Shown here one piece after another: positions 36,035-47,907 of a stretch of 64,000 nucleotides of DNA. The position numbers and the translations under genes were made by a program. The notes beneath the pieces were generated by a model that was given only the letters and a program-made list of their open reading frames with translations, was not told the origin of the DNA and did not search any database. How positions within the stretch are numbered: the stretch's first letter is position 1; the number at the start of each line of letters is the position of its first letter. Source of the stretch: Plenodomus lindquistii (taxonomy: Eukaryota; Ascomycota; Dothideomycetes; Pleosporales; Leptosphaeriaceae). The DNA is taken from NCBI GenBank assembly GCA_025504975.1, contig JANUWI010000002.1, forward strand, positions 1,798,001-1,862,000. The letters run 5' to 3'.

Positions 36035-37766
36035 AGTAGGATCGACGCCGACGCCGAAACGGGAAGAGATTGGCAAGCAAACCGGTTTTCGACGTGTGGC
36101 GGTGCAAGTCGAGACTCGGGGTGAAGGGAAAGAGGGACAACAACTCTCGACGTTCACGTCTAAGTCGCTGGGTAGCGACTGCACATACATAAGCTGCATC
36201 TGGTTATAGCGTCCTGCAGCACCATCCGGTGACTTCCACGCAGTCCACGCAGTGCTGCAGTTTCATCACTAACAGTCCACGCTACATTTCAACCACGAAG
36301 CACTAGCACGATACGCCAGCCTAGGCTGCCTAGCCCTGAGAGTATCGGGGTTGCACCCTGATTTTCCTGCCCTGTCCTCCGATGTTGTACGGATTTGGCG
36401 ATCAAGGTTAGACGTCTCAAACCTCCTTGTTCTGTTGTTTTTGCATCGCACACAGATCCAAGACCCAAGCGCGTGCAACCTCTGCTGACCATCGACTTTC
36501 AACCTCACCGAGTCTCCCGTGGGCCGCAGCATCAGAGTGTGGACCTTGTGGAGTGTTGGTAGGCTCATCTCGGTTTTGGTTCCGACGTATCAGCAACCCC
36601 GTGTTCAACCATGGGAAAGTAGCCAGAGTGGCAAAAGTAGCATCGAGATCTTGGACACGACTTTGATTGGCTGCGCACAGCAGGACGTTGACGGCTCGCG
36701 TTGCCTACGAACCGTGGACGGCTGCCTTTCACATGTCTGGCAAACTGGGGCGCTCGAAGGCTAAGGATAGTCTGTCAAGTGCTCGAGTGTTGGCCTTCAA
36801 GCAAACATCAGCATCTGTTCGTCGACCTTGGGGATGCACTGGAGGTGTTGTTACATCCAAGTACACACGGTCCGAGATAGCGCCGAAGTCACGTGGCTCG
36901 GCTTCCACATTTTGGTTGCATGGGCACATAACTTTGACAACCCTCCTCTCCTGTGCGCTAGAACAACTATTCGATGTGAAACAACGTGCGCATTTGCTGT
37001 GGAAGTAAACCTATCGGCAGGATATCGACCTCTTCATGAATCCGAAAGAAGCTTATCGTTGCACGTCCAGTACAAGCATGGCACCCTCAGGCTTTGTAGG
37101 TCATGGCAAAGTTCATCACATCGGATTCCACCGAACGCCTGCCATCAGCAACCAGCTTTGAGACAGGGATTCTGGCGTCAGGTGATATATTCGTGTCCGT
37201 CAAACATCATCCTTGAGTTTAGGTGTACCACTGGACAGGCTCAAAGCCGATCTACCTTATACCGCAAATTGCCGTGTTTCCACGCAGTTCATAACCCAAC
37301 TAGGCAGCCGTTACAGATCTCGATACCAAGAGTTAAAGGCTCACCCTCTTCAGCCAAGATCTACACCCAAGCCCCAATCAAACAATTTCCAATCGCAACG
37401 AGCTGCCAAACCCATCGAGGTGTGGCTGGGCACAATCTAACTGTTATTCCGCGCCCCAAAACTTGCCCCTCCATCCCCCCCCCCCCCCCCCACCTTAGAT
37501 ACAAGTACTCTACCCAGCGGCTACAACCGCACAGGCTACGTCATACCCCTCCGAACGCGACTACTCTTGCAGCCTGGGCACCAAACAAGCAAGCAAGCAG
37601 TACACGTATTACTACATCTACATCACCACAACACACCCCGCTCTACTCTACTCTACACACTCTCTCTCTCTCTCACACACATACACATATACCCTCGAAG
37701 CAAGCCACCATAGCGCTCCGACACCTTTTCCACCGCCGAACCCTCCACACAGCACCGATAAGCAAG
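36035..37766. other. Divergent intergenic region, 1.7 kb
   Basis: It holds the promoters of the MAPKKK (-) and the I78-like gene (+). It contains a 17-bp poly-C run (37475-37491) and CT/CA microsatellite sequence at about 37640-37690, just 5' of the ATG at 37767. One plus-strand frame stays open for over 300 codons into the I78-like coding region but is not convincing as protein. Confidence 0.5.
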
Positions 37767-38111
37767 ATGCCTCTCGTAGTTCCCGGTCTGCAGTCCAAGG
37801 ACGGAAACTCCGGCGATGACTGGATGAGCAAGCTCATGGGCAAGAAGCTGGGTGATCAGCATGATGAAGTTGTATGTGTATTCCTTGTCGTTGCTTGTTT
37901 ACCATGCTGCTATGTCGCGGCGTTCTCTGGTATTCAGTAATAGGCTTCAGCTGCTAACGTGGTATCGATGCAGACTTTCGCAAAGTCCGATCTCCCCAAG
38001 GAACACCGTGTTCTCAAGCCCGACTCGATGAGCACTATGGACTTTCAGCCTGAGAGGCTGAATGTTCATGTTGATGATGATGGTACGGTTAAGAAGGTTA
38101 CGAAGGGTTAG
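37767..38111 (+). CDS. Small I78-family protease-inhibitor-like protein
   Basis: Two exons (37767-37871 and 37974-38111) joined at a GTATGT...CAG intron give 80 residues. The second exon has the I78 pattern: KEHRVLKPDSMSTMDF then QPERLNVHVDDDG with a final basic tail. The family's founding members inhibit serine proteases such as elastase (for example the Aspergillus fumigatus elastase inhibitor). Here there is no signal peptide, so a cytosolic role, perhaps against a vacuolar or intracellular protease, is inferred. ATG 37767 lies in a good context (agcaagATGCC). The upstream frame stays open but is low-complexity, so this ATG is the likely start. Inhibitory activity is not shown by sequence alone. 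Confidence 0.85.
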
Positions 38112-38589
38112 ATCCTATGGTCAGACGTTTGAGATGGAGGAAGGGGGGATGCTGTTCTGGCAGGTAGCCATGATGAAACACATGATCACGGAGTGGAATT
38201 ATCAGGATCTGGATACATGCTGGTCTGTCTGATCGTGATGCAACGTGCACACATGTTATAAGCAGAGACCGCAAGCCTTTGCCGCCACTTGCTACTTTTG
38301 AAAAATCTGAACACGATACATACGCCATATCGCTCGCTCCAAACCCGCAACTTGGTATCCAGCTCTCGGTACAATGACATACAAGTAAGAAACAAAGGGA
38401 GTATTTATACACAGCTGCTCAACAGCCGTTTCCCGCGCCTACTCTCCGCGCGCACCCCCAGACGACTATCCCAAAGGATCGCCGTCACTGTGGGGAATCG
38501 TGTTCCAACGTCTACTCGCTTAATTGCTCGTTCCGCGCTCCACAGCCATGAGTAATACTACTCATGGAAAACAAATTTTGTCTTGGGCA
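38112..38589. other. Convergent 3' intergenic region
   Basis: It lies between the 3' ends of the I78-like gene and the regulator on the minus strand. Nothing recognisable was seen. Confidence 0.35.
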
Positions 38590-40969
38590 TCAAGCCTTTC
38601 GCTTCTTGTGCGTCGTTGCAACGTCCGTGGTGCCTTGGCTTGTGCTCAGTGCTTTGACAATCTCGGTCATCTTCAGCATGGTCGAGTGCATTGCCGACGG
38701 GTGGTCGAAGCAGAGCATGATGGCTGCTCGCATCGTGGTGGCGGAGAAGTAGCGGCTTAGGACCTTGCTCTCGCTATCTCGGCTTGCGGCGCCCATGACG
38801 AGCCCGACCCAGAGGAGTACACCGGCCATGTCTTTCCAGCAGTCGGAGAGGTTCGATTTCTCAAGTGCATCCTTGGTGTCTTTTAGTATTGTTAAAGGTC
38901 CAGAAGTGGCAGGCTTTTTTGGTGGAGCAAGCCGGTAATTGGACATCTCTGATGAGTACGTGGTGGAAGCGATCGAAGGGCGTTTCGCAGAAGAGGATGC
39001 CTGAGATGGAGATGTAGCCAGGCTGTGCGCATCGAAGATGAAATAACTTGAATCAATGCCGGGGGTTGGGGCAGCCATGCTGAAGGATGGACTAATCGAG
39101 TAGTCGGTCACTGGTGTAATCTGCTGGTTCTCGAGGGTTGAGAATAATGAGTCGTTTGATCTTGATGCGACGGATGTAGTGTCAGTTATTGACATATGCC
39201 TTGCTGTCGTCGCACAGGCAAGAGCGCTGGGCAGAGGAAGTCGTTGTGTTATGGCCGTAGCGAGTACCACAGCTGTAAGTCTGATAGCCTCATATTTCCA
39301 CTCGTCCTCCCGCACGACCCTTGATTCTGCATGGTTCCACGTAGGTGCGTAGTCGTTTGTGATCTTCATGCACAGCGTAGTCGTTGCCGGCGAGTTTGGC
39401 TGGCCCTCTCTCGTGTCGTGTAAAAAGAGGTCGACCAATTTTCGAACATCATTGAGGAGATCGAGAGCCTTTGAGCTGCACTTCTTCGACTTCTCAAGAG
39501 TGTAGAGTCTTTCACGCGGGCAGAATATGGGCGAATCTGGGATGGTGGCACTCGGCGGATAGTCTGTCGCGGGATTTTGAACGCAGAATTCAAAATACAT
39601 CGGCCGTGGCTCAGCTCCCCTCAGAATCGCAGATATAAGATGAATCCAAGAGGATGTGGAAGCCAGATATCCGTGGACGCCTAGTTGGGACAATCCACCT
39701 CGTTGCTTGATCATTGCCTCCATACCGCTCTCATGAAAAGCCAAGTCGGCGCCCTTTCGAAGAATCACTTCGCAGATGATGAGTTGGCTGACAGCCATGA
39801 TGTTGTGATCGGCCACACTCTTTGTGGAATTAAGTAGGTTCTCACCTACCATCTTAATGGTATCTTGTCGTAGAGCTGTCGTCTCCAGGCTATCTGTCTG
39901 CCTTTCCTCAAGCACATCTTTATGCGCCGCAGCTAAGCACAGAGTGCTTAGAAATGTGTGGGGGTGATCAAGACAGTGCGGTATCCAGTACTGTCCTAGT
40001 CCACGTGTACCGTAGTATCGACTGCAGTTCCACTTGAGGTTTTCCACACATACACGGGCGTTGGAAGATTGGAACATCGTCCCGAAGGGATCCAGGGTTA
40101 GACCGAGCGATGGACTTAGCACCTCGTGGTGATCAAACGGCAGGTCTTTTCGGTCTCGTGGAGGTACAATCAGGACCGCTGGCGGAACGGTTGCATCCGT
40201 ACGGGTCGACACGATAGCAACCTGATTGGGCGAGCTAGATCTCGAGACGCTAGATCCAAGGCCATCCCGTGCGACTCGTCGAGGTGGCATTGACTTTTTC
40301 TTTCGGACAGTGGTACTCTCGCTGGAAACCACGTTGGGCGTACGAGACAGGTCCACGAGGTGGTATTCTACGATAGGAGAGTGTTGAGACGCGCCAGAGG
40401 TCACACTATTCGATCCTTCCGCAGAATCTCTCGATACACCATCCTTGCTCTTGCCTTTCTCCAGGAAACTGCCCATTGCCTTTTTGCGCACTTGGGTCAT
40501 GGTCCTCTTTGACTTGAAATCGGCAGGCTTGCCTGCTGTGATAAACGTGAAGCCTCCATTATCAGGTGGTGTAGCAGCAGCCTTCTTCTCGGTAGGGCTG
40601 TCGGACTTGCTATTACGTTGGGCTGGACAATTGTCAGTATGTAGAATGTAGATCATAGAAGCATTGCGCAGTGGCACATGAATGATCTACGATGTTGTCG
40701 CTCAATGCGCGCCTTCCCGGGTAAGCAGCCGCGGCCACGACGATCGCCACATGTGCAGTACGCTGCGCAGGATCTTGGATACGACGAGTCTGGGAGAAGG
40801 AGATTCGTCGCTTACGAATGTTTATCTGCGACATCGCATTCCAATATTCGCTGTCGGATGCGGACGCTGTTGGAGAAGGCGTGAACTCCGAGGAAGGGTA
40901 GGGCATGTGATGTGGGCCCATAGGGAAGAAGAGTGGGGGCATGCGCATCGTTGGTTGGGCTGTTCCCAT
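38590..40969 (-). CDS. Fungal-specific transcription-factor-domain protein without a zinc cluster
   Basis: Two exons, 40969-40816 and 40622-38590, joined across a 193-nt intron (donor GTAAGC, branch TACTGAC, acceptor CAG), give 728 residues. The N-terminus is Met/Pro-rich (MGTAQPTMRMPPLFFPMGP). Residues about 75-105 carry the conserved GFTFITAGKP and MTQVRKKAMGSFLEKGK stretch seen in fungal regulators of this type, followed by a Ser-rich linker. A fungal transcription-factor-2-like helical domain runs from about residue 230 (SSPSLGLTLDPFGTMF..., then HCLDHPHTFLSTLCLAAAHKD). No Zn2Cys6 or other zinc motif is present, so it may need a DNA-binding partner or act as a coregulator. The C-terminus is basic (THKKRKA) and could be a nuclear signal. 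The target is unknown. The long first intron and the first exon are my reconstruction. Confidence 0.82.
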
Positions 40970-42370
40970 TATTGCTCTAGGACCAAACGGGGATCGGCGA
41001 ACGTGATGAGCGATGTGACAACTGTATCAGATTGACGATGATCCTGCCCTCATACAGAGAAGCAAGCGCTGAGTTATGTTCGATCAATGATCGTAGGGCT
41101 GATGTTGGTGGGCGGGCCGTTATGTATGTACGGTAGCTGAGGGACTTGGTTGTCTGACGTTCCATGCCCCATTCCAGAAGGGCGCAGGCCTGCTATAAGG
41201 ACGTTTGATGGCCGCCAGGTAGTCGAGTGTAGCGATAGTGCGTCATGCACAGTACATAATGATGCACAGCAGAGACCCTGTAGATGTGCAAGACGGTGAG
41301 GATAGGTTTGGGGCAGTGCCGGTATGGCTTGGCTTGGGAACGAAAGGCGGAGAGCAGCACTGGTTGCCTGATGATCACTCTCCGCCTTTATGCAGGCAGC
41401 CAATGAGCATGTACAGACTGCAGCAACTCCCAGGACAGTGGGCTTCGATGGAAGGACCGTGGAACAGTCTGCTGACACGCAGAATCCTTCGTGTTGTTAG
41501 AAATTGTCCTGGAACTTTTAGTGCATGCTCCAACCCAAGAAGGATGACTGTATTCGAATGCATGTAGATCGATATGACGCGAAGCCTTGCGGTAGTCATT
41601 TCATTCTCCGTGAACATCCATTGCATCCTTTGAAGTGATAGAACAGCGATACAAGTGGCAGGCTATGCGCTGTAGCACATGCTTCGTGCTGACAGTGGTT
41701 CGAACCAGACCGGGGGGCATGTGAAATGTCTAAGCGAATCTCACCGCTCAGCCTCCGTTCTACAGCATTGGTGCGAAGTCGTATCTGGTAGACTAGGCCA
41801 GCAGCCAATGGCTGAACCACGGCCGTTTGATAAGAGCGTAGGGCATGATGATCTACGGTGGGTTTGGCATCAGTCAACGGTATTCACTCAAACTACTCGT
41901 ACTCTCGGGAAGTCCGTTTCCCACGTGATTCGAAATTGGCAGCAGCTTGGGCGAGTGGCAAATCACATGAAAAACGCGCTACCCGTGCGCTTGAGTATCT
42001 CGAAGCGGATGGGGCTTTGTCGTGGTCCCGACGATCAACATCCATAGGTAGGCTTTGCTGCTGGACGAGGCCGTAGGCCGAAGCAATGCTGTGGTCCTGT
42101 ACCGGTTTATGGTCGTAAATGTTGGCGACATCATAGCCAAAGCACGCCCAGCACAGCACAGATTACAGTAGCCTCAGACTGTGTTGCAGGCTTATAAACA
42201 AGAAAGTCACCACAGGTCCTGCTGCTAGAAGGATGCTGCCGGAAGACTGTGTTCTAGCTATTCAGGTCTGTAGCCATAATCAATCGAGCTGACGACACGC
42301 ATACTTCGAAATCGAACAAGTTAAATGTCTAGCCTAAGTCATCTCTCTGATACCATATAAGCACACCCAC
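40970..42370. other. Intergenic region, 1.4 kb
   Basis: It holds the promoter of the regulator gene and the 3' flank of RIC1. Short frames on both strands show no domain content and no RNA gene was seen. Confidence 0.4.
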
Positions 42371-45300
42371 CTATCCGAGCCCAAAATAGTCACCTGGTTC
42401 CCGCTGCACACCCACACTCGCCGGACTCAACCCGCTCATCCCTGGACTAATACTCTCACTCTCTCCCGACCTGCGATGGTGCCCATCCTCAGACCCAGAC
42501 TCCACCCCCACTCCATCGATCGCCTTAAACCCATTGCTCCGCCCCCGTCCAGGAACAGGAACATTCAATCTCGTAGTATCGAACGTAAAGTGCGACTGCC
42601 CGGCCACCGGCTCCGCAGACGGCGACTTGAGCTCCACGCGCTCTAGCGTACTTCGCAACGTAGCGCCAGATTCATCGAGCGCCATGAGGAAGCGCGCAAG
42701 CTCCTTACACAATTCCCAGTCTTGCTCGTCTTTTGCGCGTTGAAGTAGTCGTACGACTTGGTCACCTGTGGCTCGCAGCTCCTCGAATGTGTGCAGGACG
42801 AGGAGGTAGCCACCCGCGGTTTTTAGATTGCCTTTATGCAGCGACTCCTCGAAGAGTTCTTCTGGGGGAGGGAGGTTGGAGAACAGCGTGCGCCATGAGC
42901 GGACTTCTGTTTTGCGGGTACATTGCACGACGATCTCGAGGTATTGGGGAAAGGAACTGAGGAAGGATAGAACGCTTGGTAGCAGGGCTTGCTCGGGTGG
43001 CGGTTGCGTGTCGACTTCTTCATCGAGCACCTCATGCAGTAAGATCTCCAGCGCATGAGGGAAGTATAGGAGTTGTTGATAGTGGTGGCTCAAGTGCAGG
43101 GCTGCGGGGTGGTTGTACTGCGCTAGATGGCAGCGCAGCAAGGCGGGAAGGAAGAGGTGCGTCTGTGATGCATGTCAGCAGCTGAGCGGACCAGGGTTAT
43201 GTTTGCATGTAGCACCAACGTACCCTGGTGCTGAAGCGCAGGAAAGCGAAGCTCGTGTCCCTGCGTTGGATCAATTCTGACTCGACACCGAAGATTATGG
43301 CTTTGTTGATGAGGGCTGATAGAGGGTAGAAGTCAATGGGTATCTGGACGGGTGTTGGCAAATCTCGACCGAGTTCTGCAGATGCGGAGGACAAAACATC
43401 TTGCATGTCAATCCAGACTCGCATGTCTTGTCCGTCAAAGTACCATAGTGAATCGCGCAGGTCGTGGCCGTGCACCTCTTCCATTGTCAACCCTAAAGAG
43501 GGGCTGGGCGGGAGGGTGTCAGCATGCACATCTAGTGCGAATGCAGGGTGGTCGCGTATCAGCGCATACGTCTCCACATTCTGTGCGATGATGCGCATTT
43601 CATACTTTAGCTCACCGCCCTCTGTCGTGGTAGGTTGTAACAAGACTAATTTACCGTCCACAAGGAACAGAATAGTTGCGACAGCCACGTCTTGTGAGGG
43701 ATCTCCGTTGTCTGGTATGGCGTCAGTACGTGCCTATGACGAGGAGCGAGTTTTCTTACGGATTTGGTCTTCTGGCAAAATCCAGCTCAAAGCTCGCACA
43801 CGTGGAGGCGCCCGAATAATGCCATGCAATGCGATTTGGCCGACCTGGACGAGCTTGACGGCAGCATCGGCTACATTGATTACGTAGTGATAAAGGATGT
43901 TTTCGTATGTATACACAAGTAGTGAGTCCTCTCCAGAAGGGGCAATGAGTACAATCGGCGCGGGCAGTTTTTGTATGTGCATAACATGGTTATTGTCAAG
44001 TGCGGCTTCGCGGGAATATATACGAATCTGGTCACATTGTCAGTGATTAGAATCAGGGGAGAGGATTCATGCTCGTACCTCATGCGAGTCAAGCGATTCA
44101 ACAGCAGCAATGAGAACATGCTGAAACCAACACATGCCTCCTCGTATGGTGAACTCGTTCTCTATAACAGGATCGTCAAACATTTTCCAGCGTCCGCTAT
44201 TAACGCTGTAATGCGCAAGGCCTCTCTTGCCGGCGACTGCAACATATCGACCGTCGTTGGATATCACTGCGCATCGTATTGGCCACTGATCGACGAGGTA
44301 GTACGCAGGTACCTGTACTTGATGCCAAAGCGACACATCTGCAGATATAGTGGTGAGATCTGGCAGATCATAGCCGCGGTAGATCATGAAGCCAGTACTG
44401 GTCTGCATCAACGAACGCGAGATGTTGGCCGAGGAGAAGCAGCCGGTGACCGCACTCCTTGCCATCTCTACAACGAACAGACGGTTGTCGTTCTTGTTCA
44501 AAAGGAGGAGTTCCGCACCCCCGCCTATCCAGAATGCATCATGTACACCGAGTAGCCAGCCCTCGCCATTTGTTTCGGATAGCACTCGATCAGTGGTGAA
44601 GCTGGTGGCGCCGGGTTTGCCATAAACGCTCCACATAGCCCAGCCACGCTCGTAGCCAGCGAAAAGGCAATAGCCGTCAGGTGAGTAGGCAAGAACGGTG
44701 AGTTTTCCTGGTGAGCTGGTATTGGGCTGAAGTCTGTGCGAAAGTGGGATGTTGCCTGTGTAGTCTCGCGCTGTGTACACGTAGATCTCGCCATTGGCAC
44801 AACCGACAGCGAGCAGGGAAAACCTGGCATTGATTGCAGCCTTCACACCGTGTTCAGCGTCGGACTTGGGTGTGTGGAAGCCGTAGCCACGGAAGAGGCC
44901 CACGGCTGCAGTACCTTCTTTCTTAGCATTCCGCTGAACAGCAAAAGCTTGTCCCTCTCCAGTCACCCAGCACGACAGGTTCATGGGACGATCGTGGATC
45001 AAGTCACAAAGCGTTGCCCTTGGACCCAACCACGTCATCTTGCTCAGTAATTCTGTACTGGTTTGGCTGCCGGTGTTGTCTGGTGCCCAACGAATACATT
45101 GAACAGCTGCTGGTCTCTCGGTCGCAACAGTCAACTCGTCGTCCAGAGCAAGCGCTTTGACGATACCAGCATCCACACGTATGACCATCCTGAAGCGCAG
45201 ACTAAGCTCTTTGAAGCCATTGCTTTCGCCAGGCCCCGCATTGGTATCATGCTGGCGCGCTATCTTGAAGCCTGTTATAGCACTGCTCTTTCTCGAATGC

Positions 45301-45890
45301 CCTCCATGTGTGTTTGTGAATTGCGTGCGATAGACGCGCGAAGAGTGGTCTGTCGCGAGCGAATACGTGATCAAGAAGCCAAGCGTGGTTTGCACAACGA
45401 AGATTTGCGAGTCGGGGCGCAGGAGAATGTCTGTGTTTGGGCCGTATGTCTCGACTGAATGTTGCGACCGCAACACGGAAGCCAATACCACGGTGGGCTA
45501 CATACATAATCAGCACGAGCGCGACCGGCACAACAGAGAAAGACATGCCTTTGTCTGCCAAATAGTCAAAGTCGATCGGGTGAGGGTCGCGAACACGTGG
45601 CCGCTCCTGGACACGCGTATCGCAGTAATCTCGCCATGTATGTCGTCTTCCACTAGTTGCTCAGGTGCACCCTGCTCTGGGTGGGATGCGCCATTGGTCT
45701 TTGCTGTCGTCCCATGTCCTTGCGTGGATGTTTCGTCCTTTGCGGGTGCATGCGACCCATTCACTGAGCCATTGCGCGCCTCGGCTGGTTCCTTGCGCTC
45801 CAGGCCGTCGTGCGAGACATTGGCCCGCTCATGGTTGGTGTGTTTCGTGGCCGCAAACACAGAGGGCGACGAGATGGGCCAATACGTCAT
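42371..45890 (-). CDS. RIC1: Ric1 subunit of the Ric1-Rgp1 guanine nucleotide exchange complex
   Basis: With Rgp1 it activates the Rab Ypt6 at the Golgi for retrograde (endosome-to-Golgi) transport. Five exons, 45890-45549, 45497-44079, 44027-43760, 43711-43224 and 43162-42371, give 1102 residues. The N-terminal half is a WD40-like beta-propeller (starting MTYWPISSPSVF, with IWQTK at the first splice and YVYTARDYTG repeats). The C-terminal third is helical and carries the RIC1 domain (THLFLPALLRCHLAQY and LLHEVLDEEVD). After a short insert, the tail is Ser/Gly/Pro-rich and ends GDYFGLG. The first intron starts with GC rather than GT (AAAG|GCATGT) and ends TAG; it joins IWQTK to PTVVLAS, which fits known Ric1 sequences. 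All other introns are GT-AG. Confidence 0.92.
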
Positions 45891-46685
45891 GGCGCTCTAT
45901 CGGCGACTGATGGCGGCATCTGCGCATGGCCATCTCATTGCGGGGTGGTGAAGGTCACAAAGCACATGCTAGCTGGGTTGCTGCAGGGAAGGGGTGGCTG
46001 TGCCGTGTCCGGCGGTGAACGCATGTTTCGTGCGGGTGCGGGAGGCGCAGCACAGCACGTTCACGGTAGCTGGCGGTCCAAGCGCCAGCTTCGAAGTGGC
46101 TGACCTGTGTGATGCATTCTTACTGGTGAGTGATTTCTGTAGATGTGGATTGACGTACGTCACATCATGTGCGTAATATAGACCGGCAAAAGATGTCTGT
46201 GGCTGTGGTGCTGGGCAGATACAAGGCAATTTTCCAGATTGGGAAGGTCGTGAATGAAGCGTCGAATGCAGTGCGCACTTGCGCAATCGTGCATGTCGGA
46301 CCTGGGCGCAGATCTTGATGCGAGTACGAACAGGCGAGAACATGGAGATATTCTGGAGATTTTCACCTCCTCCTGTGTTGCCTATGGTACTAGGTAGCCT
46401 GTGGTTCACGTCTGACATATCTTGCACTGAAAGACTTGACTCCAAATGCAATACTCTCGAAGTAAGCTATCATACCTCTGAATCGAAAGGTCTTGACTTG
46501 TTATACGCAAGTATCTTGTCCGGATGTCGCATAGTCTTGTTGCCAATGATTGGTTGAGTTGCTTGCTTGGATATCGGCCCCGCATGAGCATGGAAAATTC
46601 TCCTCTTCCCAATCCTCTTATGAGGTCTTATCTTCAATTGATTCTATAAATGTCTTTTGTTCGCTTTCTTCCATCAAACCTCACA
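45891..46685. other. Intergenic region, RIC1 promoter
   Basis: About 800 bp between RIC1 and the tRNA gene, holding the RIC1 promoter. No further gene was seen. Confidence 0.4.
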
Positions 46686-46784
46686 GGTGAGATGGCCGAG
46701 TTGGTTATGGCGCCAGGTTAAGGTTATCTTAACACATTATTCCTGGTCACGAAAGTGGCGCGGGTTCGAGTCCCGTTCTCATCA
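46686..46784 (+). tRNA. tRNA-Leu(AAG) with a 17-nt intron
   Basis: The 7-bp acceptor stem is GGTGAGA (46686-46692) paired with TCTCATC (46777-46783, one G-T pair), with discriminator A at 46784, as in leucine tRNAs. The A box reads TGGCCGAGTTGG and the B box GGGTTCGAGTCCC. The anticodon stem is CCAGG (46713-46717)/CCTGG (46742-46746) with anticodon AAG at 46720-46722. A 17-nt intron (46724-46740) follows position 37 and contains TCTTAA, which can pair with the anticodon region, as in nuclear pre-tRNA introns. A long variable arm (TCACGAAAGTGG) makes it a class II tRNA. A CCA tail is not encoded, as expected in a eukaryote. Confidence 0.95.
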
Positions 46785-47907
46785 GCATTCGTCTGGCTTC
46801 AGTCAGATACTCCAGGTTCTTTTTTGGTGGTGTTGACGCTTGGAAGAGGGGTGAATGTCGACCACGACACTAAATTTTTGCCCACCCCAACATACCGGAG
46901 TGTATTCATGTAGCAAAGGATATCGTCAAACGCTGTTCCATCACTGCAGCAAGATAGAGCAATGATATCGGCTTGTGTGATCGTGCGGCGACGTTCACAG
47001 CCGTGACATATCTTGTGCTCATCAACGATCGTGGACCCGTCAATTGCATGTAGTATGGGTCTGGGCGCGTTTCTTATCACAAAGAGTTTCAAACACACTA
47101 TTCTGTGACATGTGCAAAGTGCAGCCCTAGTCACAACAATTACACTGTGTAGAGCTAAGTCAGATGAACGTCATCGCTCCGACAACGCAGTCATACAGAG
47201 TACGAAACAACCACAAAATCAAAAAACGTTTCCGCGGTAAGGTACTAGTCAGTGATCTGCGCATCCTTCTGATTACTAGAATAATTCCTGCGTACGAAGG
47301 TGATTGAGGCTTGCACATACGCGAACAGCTTCCAAGAGCTCAGCGCAACGGCGACAACTGCTCTACCTGGATATGACGGCACGAATTGAGCCCTTGCGAT
47401 GGTAATGAGGTTGACATTACATTGAATACAAGTTCTTCCCAGAGCGTCATAGAAGATCCCTCGTCGTCCACTGTGATGTCTGGTGCTCCTCTTTAGCGAT
47501 GTCCACGTAAATGCCAGGATGGCCAAGAACAATAACGAGCCTTGCAAACAAGGATGCTGGATCATGGCGACTGTCCAACTAGTTCTAACCAACAACCCTT
47601 GTGACTTGTTGCTGGTAACCTCTTCTTGCAAGTATTGACAGCAACCATTCCCTCTACTCGACCTACCATGTACTGTACAACTTCGATCATGCTTCACACT
47701 TGCTATCAAGGAAGGTCTACCGCTTGTCATCATCTGTGCCTGAGATATCGTCTATTCATCTAACTCTATACTGGCCAGCGCCTTTCCGATTGCCCATCTG
47801 ACTCTTCCCACCTCCAATGCACCATGACCGTTGACCATTGTTTATCCTGAGGCCTTCGCACTTACCTAACTTTCCCGTCCACCACACATCACCCTCCCAG
47901 CCCCACC
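46785..47907. other. Intergenic region between tRNA and NGI1-like gene
   Basis: It contains one weak coding candidate (47245-47733, listed separately) and otherwise nothing convincing. A T-run occurs near 46817-46822, about 33 nt past the tRNA end, and could act as a pol III terminator. Confidence 0.35.
47245..47733 (-). CDS. Weak candidate: small membrane protein, 162 residues
   Basis: Uninterrupted frame starting with two Met codons (47733). It holds two short hydrophobic stretches (SLLFLAILAFTWTSL and AVVAVALSSWKLFAYV) that could span a membrane. No domain is recognised and the composition is not strongly coding (many Ser/Thr/Arg). It could be an orphan gene or chance. Its neighbour downstream (47908-48615) is on the same strand and unrelated in style. 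Confidence 0.25.
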   Translation of the reverse strand: MMTSGRPSLIASVKHDRSCTVHGRSSRGNGCCQYLQEEVTSNKSQGLLVRTSWTVAMIQHPCLQGSLLFLAILAFTWTSLKRSTRHHSGRRGIFYDALGRTCIQCNVNLITIARAQFVPSYPGRAVVAVALSSWKLFAYVQASITFVRRNYSSNQKDAQITD

